DNA from: Hamiltosporidium tvaerminnensis
Taxonomy: Eukaryota > Microsporidia > Dubosqiidae
Assembly: GCA_022605425.2 (NCBI GenBank)
Contig: CM061253.1
Span: forward strand, 647,501 to 711,500
Direction of reading: 5' to 3'
Length of the DNA stretch: 64,000 bases
Under the pieces are notes generated by a model that saw nothing but the letters and a program-made list of their open reading frames with translations, did not search any database and had not been told where the DNA came from. Positions 23,449 through 34,263 of the stretch are shown piece by piece (position 1 is the stretch's first letter; each line of letters opens with the position of its first letter). The position numbers and the translations under genes are program-made.

Positions 23449-24753
23449 ACCTTCCACGTAAAGAACTTGGAAGAGGTTTACATAGTGTCGAGTTCAAAAG
23501 CGAACATATGCTTTTGCAACTCTTGGATTGTCTGGAAAAACATAAAGATACATCGACCAGAAGAGCAGCAATCCTAAAGGTTGAGAATAATAATAAAACC
23601 CACCTTTCACTAATTAAAAACTTTTTAAAAATAAAATACGGGTTGGAAGAGGAAGTCACAAAAAAGAAATTGGAAGAAGCTCAACTAGCTAACCTATATA
23701 ACGAAATCAAAAACCGAAAACTACATTCAAAGTTATATAGCGCTAGAAATAACGAGCTGGTAAGTGTAAATGACTCCTCAAGATGGTTAAAGAAAGGAAG
23801 TGTAAGACCACGTGATGAAGCAGTGTTCTGTTATATCCAGGATAGAAATGTTTTCTGGGGTGCAGAAGGTATGTGTCAACACTGCAACCAGTCTAGGAAA
23901 ACTGTTGATCACTTAGCAACGAGATGTGAAAAAATGCTTGGTCATGACTATACTAGACGACATAATGAAGTGGTACGATGTATACATTTACTCTTGCTGA
24001 ATAAATATAAGTTTAAGTCTTCGAAACGAATTAGAAGCCACTCAGTTCAAGAAATTCTTGATAACGAATATGCAGAGATAAGAGTGGACACCAGAATAAA
24101 AACTGATGTCAAGATCCGGTGTAACAGACCAGATATATTTATTTTAGACAAGAGACAGAATAGGATAACCCTCATTGAAGTAGGAATCACATCCCAAGAC
24201 TCTCTTCAAATAGTTGAAACAGAGAAGCTTAGGAAGTATGACCTATTAGCAAATGAGTTAGGTCTTATTTATAAATGCAATGTAGAGATAATTCCTTATG
24301 TGATGACCTGGGACGGTATTGTGACAAAATACCATAAATCTCATCTTAAAAGACTAGAAATACCCATGAATGTAGAGGCATATATACAATCCATAGTACT
24401 CAAGAAGACAGTCGAAACAATTTCTTTTGATCGACGAAGAGGACTTGAGTCTGGACCAAATGCCGAAGAGAGCTGGGAGAGAGCATCATTAAGTGTTATT
24501 TTAGGAGCTGAGATGCATAAACAACCAATACCCCCTTTAAAGCAAGTAGACAACGAGGAAGATGATGTTAAAACGGAAAATACAAAAAATATTTTACCCC
24601 TTATTTTGGATGGCATAACCACAGCAAAGGAACCAACAACTAATACAAATGAAGAGTTGAGTTGGAGTTGGAGGAAGAGATAGAAGTGGTTGAAATGGTG
24701 GAAAGAATTATTTAAAAAGAAAAATTTGTTAACCCAGAATTTTATTAAATAAA
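23449..24753 (+). mobile_element. 5'-truncated R4/Dong-like LINE, copy 4
   Basis: Homology to copy 1 starts at CTTCCACGTAAAGAACTTGG (corresponding to about 9472 in copy 1) and runs to the common tail AACCCAGAATTTTATTAAAT. 5' truncation is typical of target-primed reverse transcription. Both sides are TTTTTA repeat, so the element landed in the microsatellite and the duplication is hidden in it. Confidence 0.9.
23508..24683 (+). CDS. C-terminal LINE fragment: CCHC knuckle and restriction-like endonuclease, open frame
   Basis: This 391-codon open frame is the best preserved C-terminal half of the element here. It contains the linker after RT, the CCHC motif CQHCNQSRKTVDHLATRC followed by GHDYTRRHN, and the nuclease core RPDIFILDKRQNRITLIEVG. 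In copy 1 the last motif ends EVEI, so this copy has Gly where the conserved acidic residue lies. Sequence and length differences near the end shift it into a short different tail (SWSWRKR) instead of the acidic VEEN tail. There is no reverse transcriptase and no own promoter, and the ATG is only an internal Met, so this is a relic rather than a functional gene. Confidence 0.75.
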   Translation: MLLQLLDCLEKHKDTSTRRAAILKVENNNKTHLSLIKNFLKIKYGLEEEVTKKKLEEAQLANLYNEIKNRKLHSKLYSARNNELVSVNDSSRWLKKGSVRPRDEAVFCYIQDRNVFWGAEGMCQHCNQSRKTVDHLATRCEKMLGHDYTRRHNEVVRCIHLLLLNKYKFKSSKRIRSHSVQEILDNEYAEIRVDTRIKTDVKIRCNRPDIFILDKRQNRITLIEVGITSQDSLQIVETEKLRKYDLLANELGLIYKCNVEIIPYVMTWDGIVTKYHKSHLKRLEIPMNVEAYIQSIVLKKTVETISFDRRRGLESGPNAEESWERASLSVILGAEMHKQPIPPLKQVDNEEDDVKTENTKNILPLILDGITTAKEPTTNTNEELSWSWRKR

Positions 24754-24774
24754 TTTTTTATTTTTTATTTTTTA

Positions 24775-25052
24775 TTTATTCTTTGATTTAATTTTTCATA
24801 AACTTTTATATTCTTATTTATTCTATTATATTTTTTTAATGATCTTTTTATTTATTAATTATTTTTTTATTAATTATTTTTTTATTCTTAATTGTTCAAT
24901 TTCTATTCTTTTATTAATCTTCTATACTCTTTATTCTTTATTGTTAATTCTTTATTCTTATTCAATTATTTTATTACTGTAAATGATTTATAGATATGTT
25001 AGATAATAATTAGATCAGATTAATAAAGGTAATATTGAATATTAAATTAATG
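24775..25052. other. T-rich low-complexity region
   Basis: Imperfect TTATT-type low-complexity sequence between two LINE relics. No gene. Confidence 0.6.
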
Positions 25053-25530
25053 ATTTAATTAAAATTTGGGTTAACGAATTTTCTCTCTTTTAAATAGTTT
25101 CTTCCACTTTTTAAATCACTTCATTATCTTCCTCTAAATCCGACTCTTCTTTAATATTTATCGTCTGTTTCTTTACAGTGGTTACGCCATTCAAAATATG
25201 GGGCAATATATTTTGTACTTTCTGTTTTAACTCCATCTTCCTGGTTGTCTACTTATTTTAAAGGGAAATATTGGTTGTTTATGCATCACAGGTATTTCAA
25301 TATCACTTAATGACGCTCTCTCAGCTCTCTTCGGTATTTGGTCCAGACTGAAGTCCTTTTCGTCGATCAAAAGAAATTGTTTTGATTGTCTTCTTTAAGT
25401 ACTATAGATTGTATATATGCCTCTATATTCATGAGTATTTGTAATCCTTTAAGATACATCTTATATTATTTTGTCACAATACCGTCCCAGGTCAACGCAT
25501 AAGGGATAATCTTTACGCCTAACTTTTTAA
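25053..25530 (-). mobile_element. degraded 3' end of the LINE, copy 5 (minus)
   Basis: The start matches the reverse-complemented tail (TTTGGGTTAACG). The rest follows the acidic C-terminal tail and the conserved block around ATACCGTCCCAGGTCAACGC at about 25480, which corresponds to the T-W-D-G-I-V-T segment of the ORF. Many substitutions and indels show it is older than copies 1-4. Homology fades at about 25530. Confidence 0.75.
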
Positions 25531-26228
25531 ATATTTAATTTATATTATTAAACTTAAAAACTTATGGAATTTAAGTATCTTTTTAAAAAATATATTTTAT
25601 AAAAAAAATTATATGGATCGCTTTATATAATATCAAAAAAAAAATACGATATGACAATGTTAGAGAAAATATATGAATTAATCATTTGGAAAAAATTAGA
25701 ATAAAGATATGTGAAATATATATTAGAAATTATAAACCGGAGACATGCAATTAATTAATTAAAAAATTAGAATAAAAAATATTAAATATTATACTTAATT
25801 GAATTTAAAGTATTCTTCAGTGAATTCCAAGTACAAACAAAAATATAAACTAGTATTTTAAAAATATTAAATAGAGTTTAAAATATTTAGTTTTATATTT
25901 GAATAAATGTAAATTAAAAAAAGTTTAGTTATTATCAATTGTAAATATCTAAATTTTAATGATTTATAATTTTATTAACTCTGTATAAAAATTTAAATTT
26001 AACTATCGAGATAATGATTGAAATATTCATTGGGATAATTACTGTTATATTCTATTTATGGTAATATTGATAACGATTTTAACAAACCTAATGATAATGA
26101 AGATGAAATTTTAGAAATTTCTTTTAAAGAATATTGTTACGTTAACAGATTATTTATTCTAACACAATAATAAAAATATATAAAGAAATATTTTTGTACA
26201 GTTTTTTTATTTTTCTTAATCTTATATT
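25531..26228. other. intergenic AT-rich region
   Basis: No coding or structural signal is recognised. Confidence 0.4.
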
Positions 26229-26753
26229 TTAAGTTGTTGTAGTTTTATTTTCATCGCTGGTCATAGTTGTATCGGGTTTCTCTTCTTGGTTTTGGCTTTC
26301 TGTAAGTGGCTTGGTACTTTGATCAGGGTTTTGGTTTTGAACAGTGCTATTTTGAGTCAAATTGGGATCCTGAGTAGGTTTATTAAATAGCGCATTAGCC
26401 ATACCAGAAGCGAATCCTAAACCTTTTCCTGCGGGAGTATCATTAAATAATGTAAATGCTGCTTCTAATGGATTAAAGCTTCCGGATTGTGTAGAATTGT
26501 CGGGCGCGGTTTTTTGACCTGTTTCATTTGTCACTGTTGGTCGTTCTGCTGCGTTTGCGCCACTTGATTGATCAAGAGCAAGTGGATTTCCGCCATTATC
26601 GGATCTACATGTTGAATCTCCTGTTTTCATACATTCTTGCTTAGCTGCTGTGTCTGCTGCTTCTTTTGTATTCATTTTTTTAATTTTATTTGCAGGGATT
26701 TGATTGCTTGCTGCATAAATATGACTAAGTATAAATAGAAATAAAAAACGCAT
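26229..26753 (-). CDS. putative secreted low-complexity protein
   Basis: This 174-residue ORF starts with a hydrophobic segment (MRFLFLFILSHIYAA, cleavage plausible after Ala14 or Ala15) and has no other membrane span. The mature part is hydrophilic, rich in Asn, Thr, Gln, Ser and Pro, with two Cys (in KQECMKTGDSTCRS), a Gly/Phe-containing middle (GKGLGFASGMANALF) and an acidic, Thr-ended tail. Several Asn-X-Ser/Thr sites could carry glycans. Its codons are distinctly less AT-rich than the flanks, which supports real coding. No homologue is recognised. In a microsporidian, a small secreted protein like this could be a spore-wall/polar-tube component or be released into the host; that is inference only. 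No C-run is present before the ATG. Confidence 0.7.
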   Translation of the reverse strand: MRFLFLFILSHIYAASNQIPANKIKKMNTKEAADTAAKQECMKTGDSTCRSDNGGNPLALDQSSGANAAERPTVTNETGQKTAPDNSTQSGSFNPLEAAFTLFNDTPAGKGLGFASGMANALFNKPTQDPNLTQNSTVQNQNPDQSTKPLTESQNQEEKPDTTMTSDENKTTTT

Positions 26754-26759
26754 ATTTTA

Positions 26760-27995
26760 CCGAAACTGGAAACATTTATATATTTTTAGAAATGATCTAT
26801 CTCCTTTAATAATTTTGAAAAGTGATTCATTGGAAGAATTTTGAAGTTAATATAAATTTTATTGGTATGTTTGAGCTATTATTAATATGTTTTGATTTAT
26901 AATACCATTTATATAATCTAATCTCGTGATTATATTAAAAATTTAATTGTGAATTGAAAAATAACCAATGAAAAAATAGCAAATATAAAATTGTCAAAAT
27001 CATCAAAAAATATATTTTTGAATGTATAAGTTGGTGATCGATCACAAATTACTTTTCTGCTTTAAGTAAATTTAATAGTAAATTATAAATTAGAGTTTTG
27101 TTTTTAGAGAAAATTAACTGCTTTATATGGCGAAATAGATAATATTTTCTATATTTTTTTATGAAACAAAATTTAATGACAAGAAGTAAAATATAACACA
27201 TTCTATAATTCAAATTCTGAAGAGCTGTTTGGGGGAAAGAAATATAATAATAAAATATATTTTATTTCTGTATTAAATGTTTAATACATTAGTAATGCAT
27301 TTTTTTAATTTTAGTTTGACTATAAATCTGGTATGGATTGTAATTTATCTATCAGAAAATTTTTATGTTTGATAAATATTTATATGAATTCATATGAAAT
27401 TAAATTAAAAAAATTGGAAAAAATAAGTTTCACTGTCCGTTTTTAAAGTCATGATAATTCTTATACAATAATATTTTATCTAAATTTACAATAAAATAAA
27501 AAAAATCGATGTTTATGAATTATTATTCTAGAATAATTATCAATTGATAAAAATGTGATATAAAACGAAACATTCATATGATTTATTAAGTTAAATTGTA
27601 TGAATTATATCTGTTAATACGTCGTTTTATTTTGTATCTAAGCTTTTCGTAGTAGTTCTTGGCAGCTGAAGCCATTTTTGTTTGTGCAAAATTCTGTTTC
27701 AATAGTATAAAGTTTTGAAATTGCTAAATTTTAAAAAGGGGTACTTTTGCAAAAACGACATTGTGGTTACTAGTATGAACATATTTCTTCGGCGTAACAT
27801 TTTTTTAGTTCTTTTAAGAAAAAGTAATACCTTCTGCCAATGATCTTTTTACCTCAACTAAATGATGTAGAATATTCAAGGCAATTATAACAGATTTCTA
27901 GTTTTTATGATTTTCAATTATTATTCCAACTTAGATGTTAAAACAAGAAAATATATATATGCCGTTTTAAGAATTTCTAAAAATACATATTGACC
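26760..27995. other. intergenic AT-rich region
   Basis: No gene is supported between the secreted-protein gene and the first family B repeat. Confidence 0.4.
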
Positions 27996-28920
27996 TGTTA
28001 TTAAGCTCGTAGAACCAAACTTTCTTTTACATTCATAAGTAAAAATGCCGAAAATAATTTTAAAGCCTATTATCGAAGCTATAGTTTCTTAAACTCTTCA
28101 TAAGAATTTCTTATTCTTACATGGTCTGTTCCTCGTGTATTTTTTTGGCCTTTCATTTCAAAATTATTATCCGCTTTTAAGCAATTTCCCAATAAAAATT
28201 TAGACTTGTTTATTTCGACCGATTTTTCTTCTTCTTTTATATTTACTTCCAATTTTTCAGAGTTTCGAATCGGCTTTAATATTTAATCTATTCACCTTTC
28301 ACTTATTTTTATTAATTTCTGTTTTTTTCTCTAAGAAATTTATTATGTGAAGTGTTTTATTTGTTTGACAAAACCGTGTCTTTTAACGATATGCTAATTT
28401 GGTTAATTTATTTTTTGTTTAACTTCATTGTCATTTTTATTAAAAATCTTTTAATGTAATTCGGTATTAAGTTCCACGACGCTATTCAAGCAATATTTGT
28501 TTTGAGCAATTGTTATTGAGAATATAAATATATTTTTCAGAAGAATGGAAGAAAAACATCAATCTTATCATACAATTTTTTATGTAACTGTAAAATTTTA
28601 GGAAATATTTGAAGAAATTGAACCAATTTTTTTTTAAATTGAAAGCGCAAGAAAATTTAAAACAATTTATTTATTTGATTTTCTTGCCATTAACAGCCTA
28701 GAAAAGATTTTTAAAATTTAATTTCAAATATTTTTTAAAACAATAAAATTCTTTTACGTTCAGTTCAACTCACCATTTTGGTTGTGTAAGATTCATGAAC
28801 AAGTAGAAAGTGTAATATCTTAATTGGAGAACTCTTATTGGCGTCTTATATTCTTTTAACCAATTAAACGGTTTGAAGTGAGTCGTCGTGGGGACATTAC
28901 TAAATTATATAAATGATATT
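27996..28920. repeat. family B interspersed repeat, copy B1
   Basis: The start (TTAAGCTCGTAGAACC) and end (AAATTATATAAATGATATT) match copies at 38293 and 55431. Internal landmarks shared by all are a long T-rich block, TTGAGAATATAAATA, AGAAGAATGGAAGAAAAAC and TTATGTAACTGTAAA. No terminal inverted repeat is seen. Minus-strand translation near 28040-28200 gives coding-like bits (NFEMKGQKN, VRIRNSYEEF), so an old coding exon is possible. Confidence 0.75.
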
Positions 28921-30190
28921 TTTATATTGTTCCTCTATTAAAAAAATTTACCTTTTTGGGTTTTTATTCATATAAAGTAAATTAAGTTATATTTTTTTTA
29001 AGAAAAAAAATTTTGAATTCTAAATCCAAAATTATTTTTATAGAATTAAAGTCGTTTAAAATTTTTTGATTTTCAATTCTACTAAAATACTGATTTAAAG
29101 GCATCATTTTATTATTTTTTAATACAAATTAAAACAAAAAAAAATACAAAAACATTTTTGTCTTTAGTTTTTACAGAAAAAAATATATTTCTGACTTTAT
29201 TTATGAAATATGTATGTTGGTATTTTTAATTGCTAATTGGTGTATACGATAACCTAGAATTACCATTATTTTTAAATGGCTTGGTTTTAAATATAAAAAC
29301 CTATTCGAAATTCGATAGCTTGCGAGCATTATAGACCATTTAAAAAGCATGAACATCGTGTTTATCTCTGTTTAATATTTAATTTTTTTTTGACTTTTGA
29401 GAAATTCGTTAGCATTTTTTGAGGTAGAAAAGACAAATCTAAAAAGTTTTCCATATTTAAATTTTATTTCCTTTACATCTGATTAGAAGTTTTTTTAAAA
29501 GCTTCGGAAATATAAATTGGAATGAAAAAAAAGAATCGTTGTTCACTACAAAAACACATTCTTTCATACGTGTAAGCACTTTTCAACCTGCTCGATATAA
29601 TATGAAGCTTTATTTATTGAGAATTATGAACATGTAAAGAAACTGTTTTGCAATAACAAAAATAAAAGCAGCCGTGTTGACTACGACACTGAAATAATTC
29701 GAAAGAACAAGTACGGTTTTTATTATTTCGTCTCGAATAAACGTCTTTAAATTGGTTTTAATCTTTTTTCAACTCTTGATCTCTTCTTGGTGTAATGAGA
29801 AAAAAAAATGAGCCGCTATTTTCTGTTATAAAATTTAAGGAAAATAAGAATATTTTCTCTGTAGTTTTTTAACCATCTTTATTTCTTTATAAATGTGAAT
29901 TTGTGGATTATTGGAATTCCAATTTGACACATAAGCTGATTTGGGAAGCTCTTTTCTCCTAAGAACCACAATCACCTTTTTAATGATGTTAAAAACACTT
30001 TAACATGCATCGAATCCACGAGAAGATAAGCTTTAAGTCTAAAATACAGTTGCAAAAAAAGAAATGTATTTGAAAAATGAAAATGTGTTTAATTAAATAA
30101 AATTTAAAAAAATATAAATTTATGAGAAAATTACTTTATTACCAAGCATTTAATTCAGTACTTACATACATCTGTGCTAATTTATATATT
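28921..30190. other. AT-rich region without a recognised gene
   Basis: No ORF of credible character is seen between family B copy B1 and the split gene. Confidence 0.4.
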
Positions 30191-30191
30191 A

Positions 30192-30408
30192 TCATTCTGG
30201 AATTTCGCTTTTTTTAGATTTATTTTTAATCCATTTATCATTTGTATGAACTAAAAACGAATCGGCCCATTTATTGAATTTATATATAACCAATACTACA
30301 TCAACACCTGCAATATTTAGTGCTTTAAAATGTAAATAAAGTCCATTATCAAGATATAACGTACAAATTGAATCAATTATTACTCTTTTAACATTGGAAA
30401 TTGTTATT
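30192..30408 (-). pseudogene. 3' part of a host gene split by LINE copy 2
   Basis: The minus-strand frame here encodes the C-terminal 71 residues of a small protein (ISNVKRVIIDSI ... KSKKSEIPE, stop at 30192). It begins at the 14-bp duplication that borders the LINE. The 5' part lies at 34064-34257. If the LINE and one duplication copy are ignored, the two parts meet exactly in frame: 194 + 217 nt = 137 codons including stop. The protein would be 136 residues, basic, with Val/Ile-rich segments and no signal peptide. I do not recognise the family. The LINE frame-disrupts the gene on this haplotype. Confidence 0.7.
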
Positions 30409-30422
30409 ATTTCTAAAATAAT
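30409..30422. repeat. target-site duplication, LINE copy 2 (5' side)
   Basis: ATTTCTAAAATAAT occurs here and at 34064-34077, flanking the element. The LINE begins with ATG immediately after it. Confidence 0.9.
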
Positions 30423-31115
30423 ATGGGTAGAAAGAAAAATGTTAGCAGCGAAATATCGAATAATACCAAAATAAAGGCTGCAAACGACGCTGATGAGGTG
30501 AAAAAGAGTGATAGTGAGATACAAAAATGTAAGCTACACCCACCGGCGATTCCCCTACCTTCCTCCTCCTACACAACAATAACACCTCCACCACAAAGCC
30601 AAACATGCAGTAAAATGCAAAATAGTGGGCTTGACACCTTACCTTCGCCTAATGCACCAGTTCCCTCTTCTGTTGAAGTCTCTGCGTGCGAGCCATCGTA
30701 CGACATGACAAGCCCCTGTACTCTAGCTATTCCGGAAGGTAACAGGCTAATGGCATTGCGGACGATATTCGATTCCGTAACAGCCGACCCGAAGGAATGG
30801 CCTCGAATTGTTTTTTTTGCAGTACAGACAAGGTTTGAAAGAATGCCAAGAAATGGCTGGACAGAGCTTCACAGGTACTATAATGAGAAATTCGGCTGCA
30901 CTGAAACTCTCGAAGTGTTAAAAAAATTGGCACAAAGTGAGATGGGAAAGGATGTAAAATCAGAAGAGAATGGAGAGCGACGTAGAATCGCCACTTGTCT
31001 CGCTGATACATGCACCTTGACCGACACCACGGAGTACATAAACCTGAGAGATAAATTCTTGAGTAAAATCAAAGAAATCTCTGAGAACGAAATTGAAAGT
31101 GGTGGTCCGAACTAG
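30423..31115 (+). CDS. LINE N-terminal region, copy 2 (230 codons open)
   Basis: This is the open N-terminal part of the LINE frame. It has a basic start (MGRKKNV), a Lys-rich stretch, a Pro/Ser-rich linker with clustered prolines (residues about 40-80), then a folded-looking region (about 95-225) with WPRIVFFAVQTRFERMPRNG and repeated charged helices. In R4/Dong elements the N-terminal region precedes RT and often binds nucleic acid; I see no clear zinc-finger here apart from scattered Cys. The frame is lost at 31113-31115 by an A-deletion zone; in copy 3 the homologous frame continues. The ATG lies directly at the element's 5' boundary, so there is no 5' UTR within the element. Confidence 0.7.
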   Translation: MGRKKNVSSEISNNTKIKAANDADEVKKSDSEIQKCKLHPPAIPLPSSSYTTITPPPQSQTCSKMQNSGLDTLPSPNAPVPSSVEVSACEPSYDMTSPCTLAIPEGNRLMALRTIFDSVTADPKEWPRIVFFAVQTRFERMPRNGWTELHRYYNEKFGCTETLEVLKKLAQSEMGKDVKSEENGERRRIATCLADTCTLTDTTEYINLRDKFLSKIKEISENEIESGGPN

Positions 31116-34063
31116 AAAACATCCAAATGAATTGGTTGATAGTAAGTTCTGGATCTCATAAATCGAGTAGTCGGTGAATATGCGGAGCTCATGTCCTGAG
31201 TCAATTACGGAAGCCGCGTATATCATGCAAGCTGCGCGGTATGCTATGACGAGGCAACACGTAAAGAGAAGCCTAGATCCGCTTGGAAGGAACACATGAA
31301 AGTAAAATTTCTAAGTTAGTACTTTCCAAGATCTCCTCAAGCTCGTAAGCAGGAAAAGCTCTCCACTTCGGAAACGAAGAGCCTTAAGAAAATCATGCGA
31401 GTTTATTTAAACTTGAGCAGTAACTGATCTTTCCGAGGCTTTAGTTAAGAAGAATGAGTCTTTGAATGTTTACGAGAAAAAATTACGATGCATGAAAGTA
31501 GGAAGCAATTCCGAAAGAGAATCGTATGTTTGAGCTTTTCCGAGGTCGATTTTATCGTGGGTTATCCGAGCGTGTGGAATCCGAGCATGTGGTTAGCCGT
31601 GATGAAATTGTGAGTTTTTGGTCTACAATGTGGAACAAAATGATGACACAGTCACGTACGATGATTATTTGATTCCATTTGTATCGATAATCATCCGACC
31701 ACGTTTCCTTCACTTGATGAATTTGTGAATATCATTAATTGGCTCCCTAATTGGAAGCTGCTGGAATTGATGGTATTTACAATTTTTTCATTAAGAAACT
31801 TACAACTCTTCACAAATATCTTTATGATATTGTGAAGTTATATGTTTAGAAGGAACACCTCAAGCTGATTGGTTTTACTGCGGGCTTACGTATTTGATAC
31901 CGAAAGGAATTCCACAAGAGGCTCTGACTACGGCCAATCACTTGTATGTCCAACCTCTATAAGTTAACGACAAAGTGTGTAACGAAAGTCGTTCACTTGA
32001 AGTGGAAGGCGAGGGTTGCTTGCGAGAACCAACTAGGGGCGGTAGGGTGTGCGGGGCGAGCAGGCTCTACTGAATATTGCCTTAAATAAAGAGTATGGAA
32101 TAATCTTAAGGCAACTGGATTGATGTTAAAAAGCTTATGATTCAATAGATCATGCTTATTTAACTCAATGCATTGAAAACCTTAATTTACCTGATTGGAT
32201 CCTGAAATTTATTAAGGTAATTATATCAAAATGGAAAATTGATATATCAGTAGGGCCTGAAAAATCATGAGCAAGAAGATTGATGAGGGATTCTCAAGGA
32301 GATAGTCTGTCACCTTTGTTATTTGTGTTGTGTATGGATCCATTGCCGAAGCTTAATGAAAATACACAAGTGACGTACAAACGATGGAATCCCATTCTAC
32401 TAATCATCTCTTGTTTATTGATGATCTTAAGCTCCTTGCAAAGACAGCTCCACATTGAGTGCTTGACGGCGAGGCAAAGGAATTTTTAGAGGTGATTGGC
32501 TTGAGATTAACAAGAAGTCGCCACAAATGATATGTGTTGTGAAGATACTGCTACTCTTCTGAAGGTGTTAGTGTTTACAATATTTAGGAATAATGAAGAT
32601 GCGAGAATCCCAACACGTGCTCATTTGAGAAGTACAGAGCAACTTATATCAAGGTTGAAAGACTTTGTCACACTAGATTAAACGCAAAAATTTATTTTCT
32701 GCAATCAATCAACATGCGATATCGTTAATCAACTACCACATGGGTACTTCGACTTGAACCGGCTGACTTCTCTAGTTAGATGATGCAGTGCGTGCGGTGT
32801 TGGTTAAAAATAAGATACATCTCCGCCCGGATGTAAAGAGCGGTTGTATTTCCTAGAACGAACTTGGAAGAGGCCTACATAGTGTTGAGTTGGAAGCGAA
32901 CATATGCTTCTGCAACTCTTGGATTGTCTGGAAAAGTAAAGAAATATCAACTAGACGAGCAGCAATCCTCAAGGTGGAGAATAATAATAAACCCATCTTG
33001 CACTAATAAAAGGCTTCTTAAAAGTAAGTACAGGTTGGTGAGAAGTCACTAGAAAGTTTAGAAGCTCAACTTGCAAAACTATATAACGAAATAGAAAACG
33101 AAAACTCCATTCAAGTTATATAATGCAGAAAAATGGCTTGTGGTGTTAGTGACTCTTCGGTGGCTAAGAGAGGAAATATTAGGCCACGAAATGAAGCTGT
33201 GTTCTGCTATATCCGGATGAAATGTATTCTGGGGAGCGATGGTGTGTGTCACATTGCGGGAAGTCTGGTAAGACTGTGGATCATCTAGCAACTAGATGTG
33301 AAAATGCTGGCCATGATTACACTAGACGGCATAATGGTGGTTGATGCCTACACCTTCTTCTTCTAAATAGATATAAGTTTAGTCTTCAAACGAATAGGAG
33401 CCACTCGTTCAGAAATTCTTGATAATGAGTATGCGAGATGAGTGGACACCGAATTAAAACTGATGTTAAAATTCGAATAACAGACCGGACATATTTATTT
33501 TAGATAAGAAGAAGAATAAGATAACACTCATTGAGTAGGAATCACTTCCCAGATTCACTTCAATAGTTGAAACTGAAAACTTAGGAAGTATGACCTGCTG
33601 CCAATGAGTTGGGTCTTATTTATAGGTGTAGTGTTGAGATAATCCCTTTGTGATGACCTGGGACGGTATTGTGACAAAATACCATAAATCTCATCTTAAA
33701 GACTGAAATACCCATGATGTGAGGCATACATTCGTATATGTACTTAAGAAACAGTCGAAACAATTTCCTTTGATCGACGAAGAGGACTTGGTCGACTAAA
33801 TGCCAAGGAGCTGAGAGCGTCATGGGTGTTATTATGAGATCGAATGCATGAGGAACCATACCCCCTTTAAAGAAGCGGGGAGATGGTGTTAATTTTAAAA
33901 CCAAAAATAATACCCCCTTTTTCACAGGAGGAACCACTCTGGAGGAACCACCAATAACATAAATGAAGAGTCGGATTTGGAAGAAGAAACAATAGTGGTT
34001 AAAGAGGTAGAAGAAAACATATAAAAATGTTAAAATATTTTAACCCAGAATTTTATTAAATAA
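30423..34063 (+). mobile_element. R4/Dong-like LINE, copy 2, inserted in a host gene
   Basis: The element is complete at both ends: it starts ATGGGTAGAAAG and ends TTTTATTAAATAA, and is bordered by a 14-bp duplication. The first ~690 nt and the last ~100 nt match the other copies almost perfectly. Between about 31090 and 33960 the sequence carries very many small deletions, nearly all of A on this strand (for example CAG to CG, AAA to AA). No substitution burden of similar size is visible. This pattern suggests an unpolished assembly patch rather than normal decay. The true insert may therefore be more intact than shown. Confidence 0.88.
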
Positions 34064-34257
34064 ATTTCTAAAATAATTATTTTTAAATTTTCTTCGGTAG
34101 TGCATTGAATCCACCCATCTCTTTTTATGCCATAAGTCTGTATTTTTACAGAATTTTTAAATTTTTTATTTTTTGGTAATTTTTCTTTCAGAATTTGAAA
34201 TATCTCGGCTGCTTTACTCTCCCTTCCTTTCTTTTTCAATACAAAACCATTAATCAT
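34064..34257 (-). pseudogene. 5' part of the host gene split by LINE copy 2
   Basis: An ATG at 34257 (MINGFVLKKKGRESKAAEIF) opens a basic N-terminal segment that reaches the LINE boundary in an open frame. The minus-strand context TTCCCTGATG supplies the C-run seen at other starts. The frame joins that of 30408-30192 when the LINE plus one 14-bp duplication is skipped (see that entry). Beyond the boundary the frame runs into LINE tail sequence and stops at 34030. Confidence 0.7.
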
Positions 34258-34259
34258 CA

Positions 34260-34262
34260 GGG
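34260..34262 (-). promoter_or_regulatory. C-run upstream of the split gene
   Basis: CCC lies three bases before the ATG on the minus strand (CCCTGATG is the local context), consistent with a true start codon. Confidence 0.4.
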
Positions 34263-34263
34263 A

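Noticed and set aside
25068-25530. Independent host gene on the minus strand
   Set aside because: The coding-like words correspond to the LINE C-terminal tail, in the same order as copy 3.
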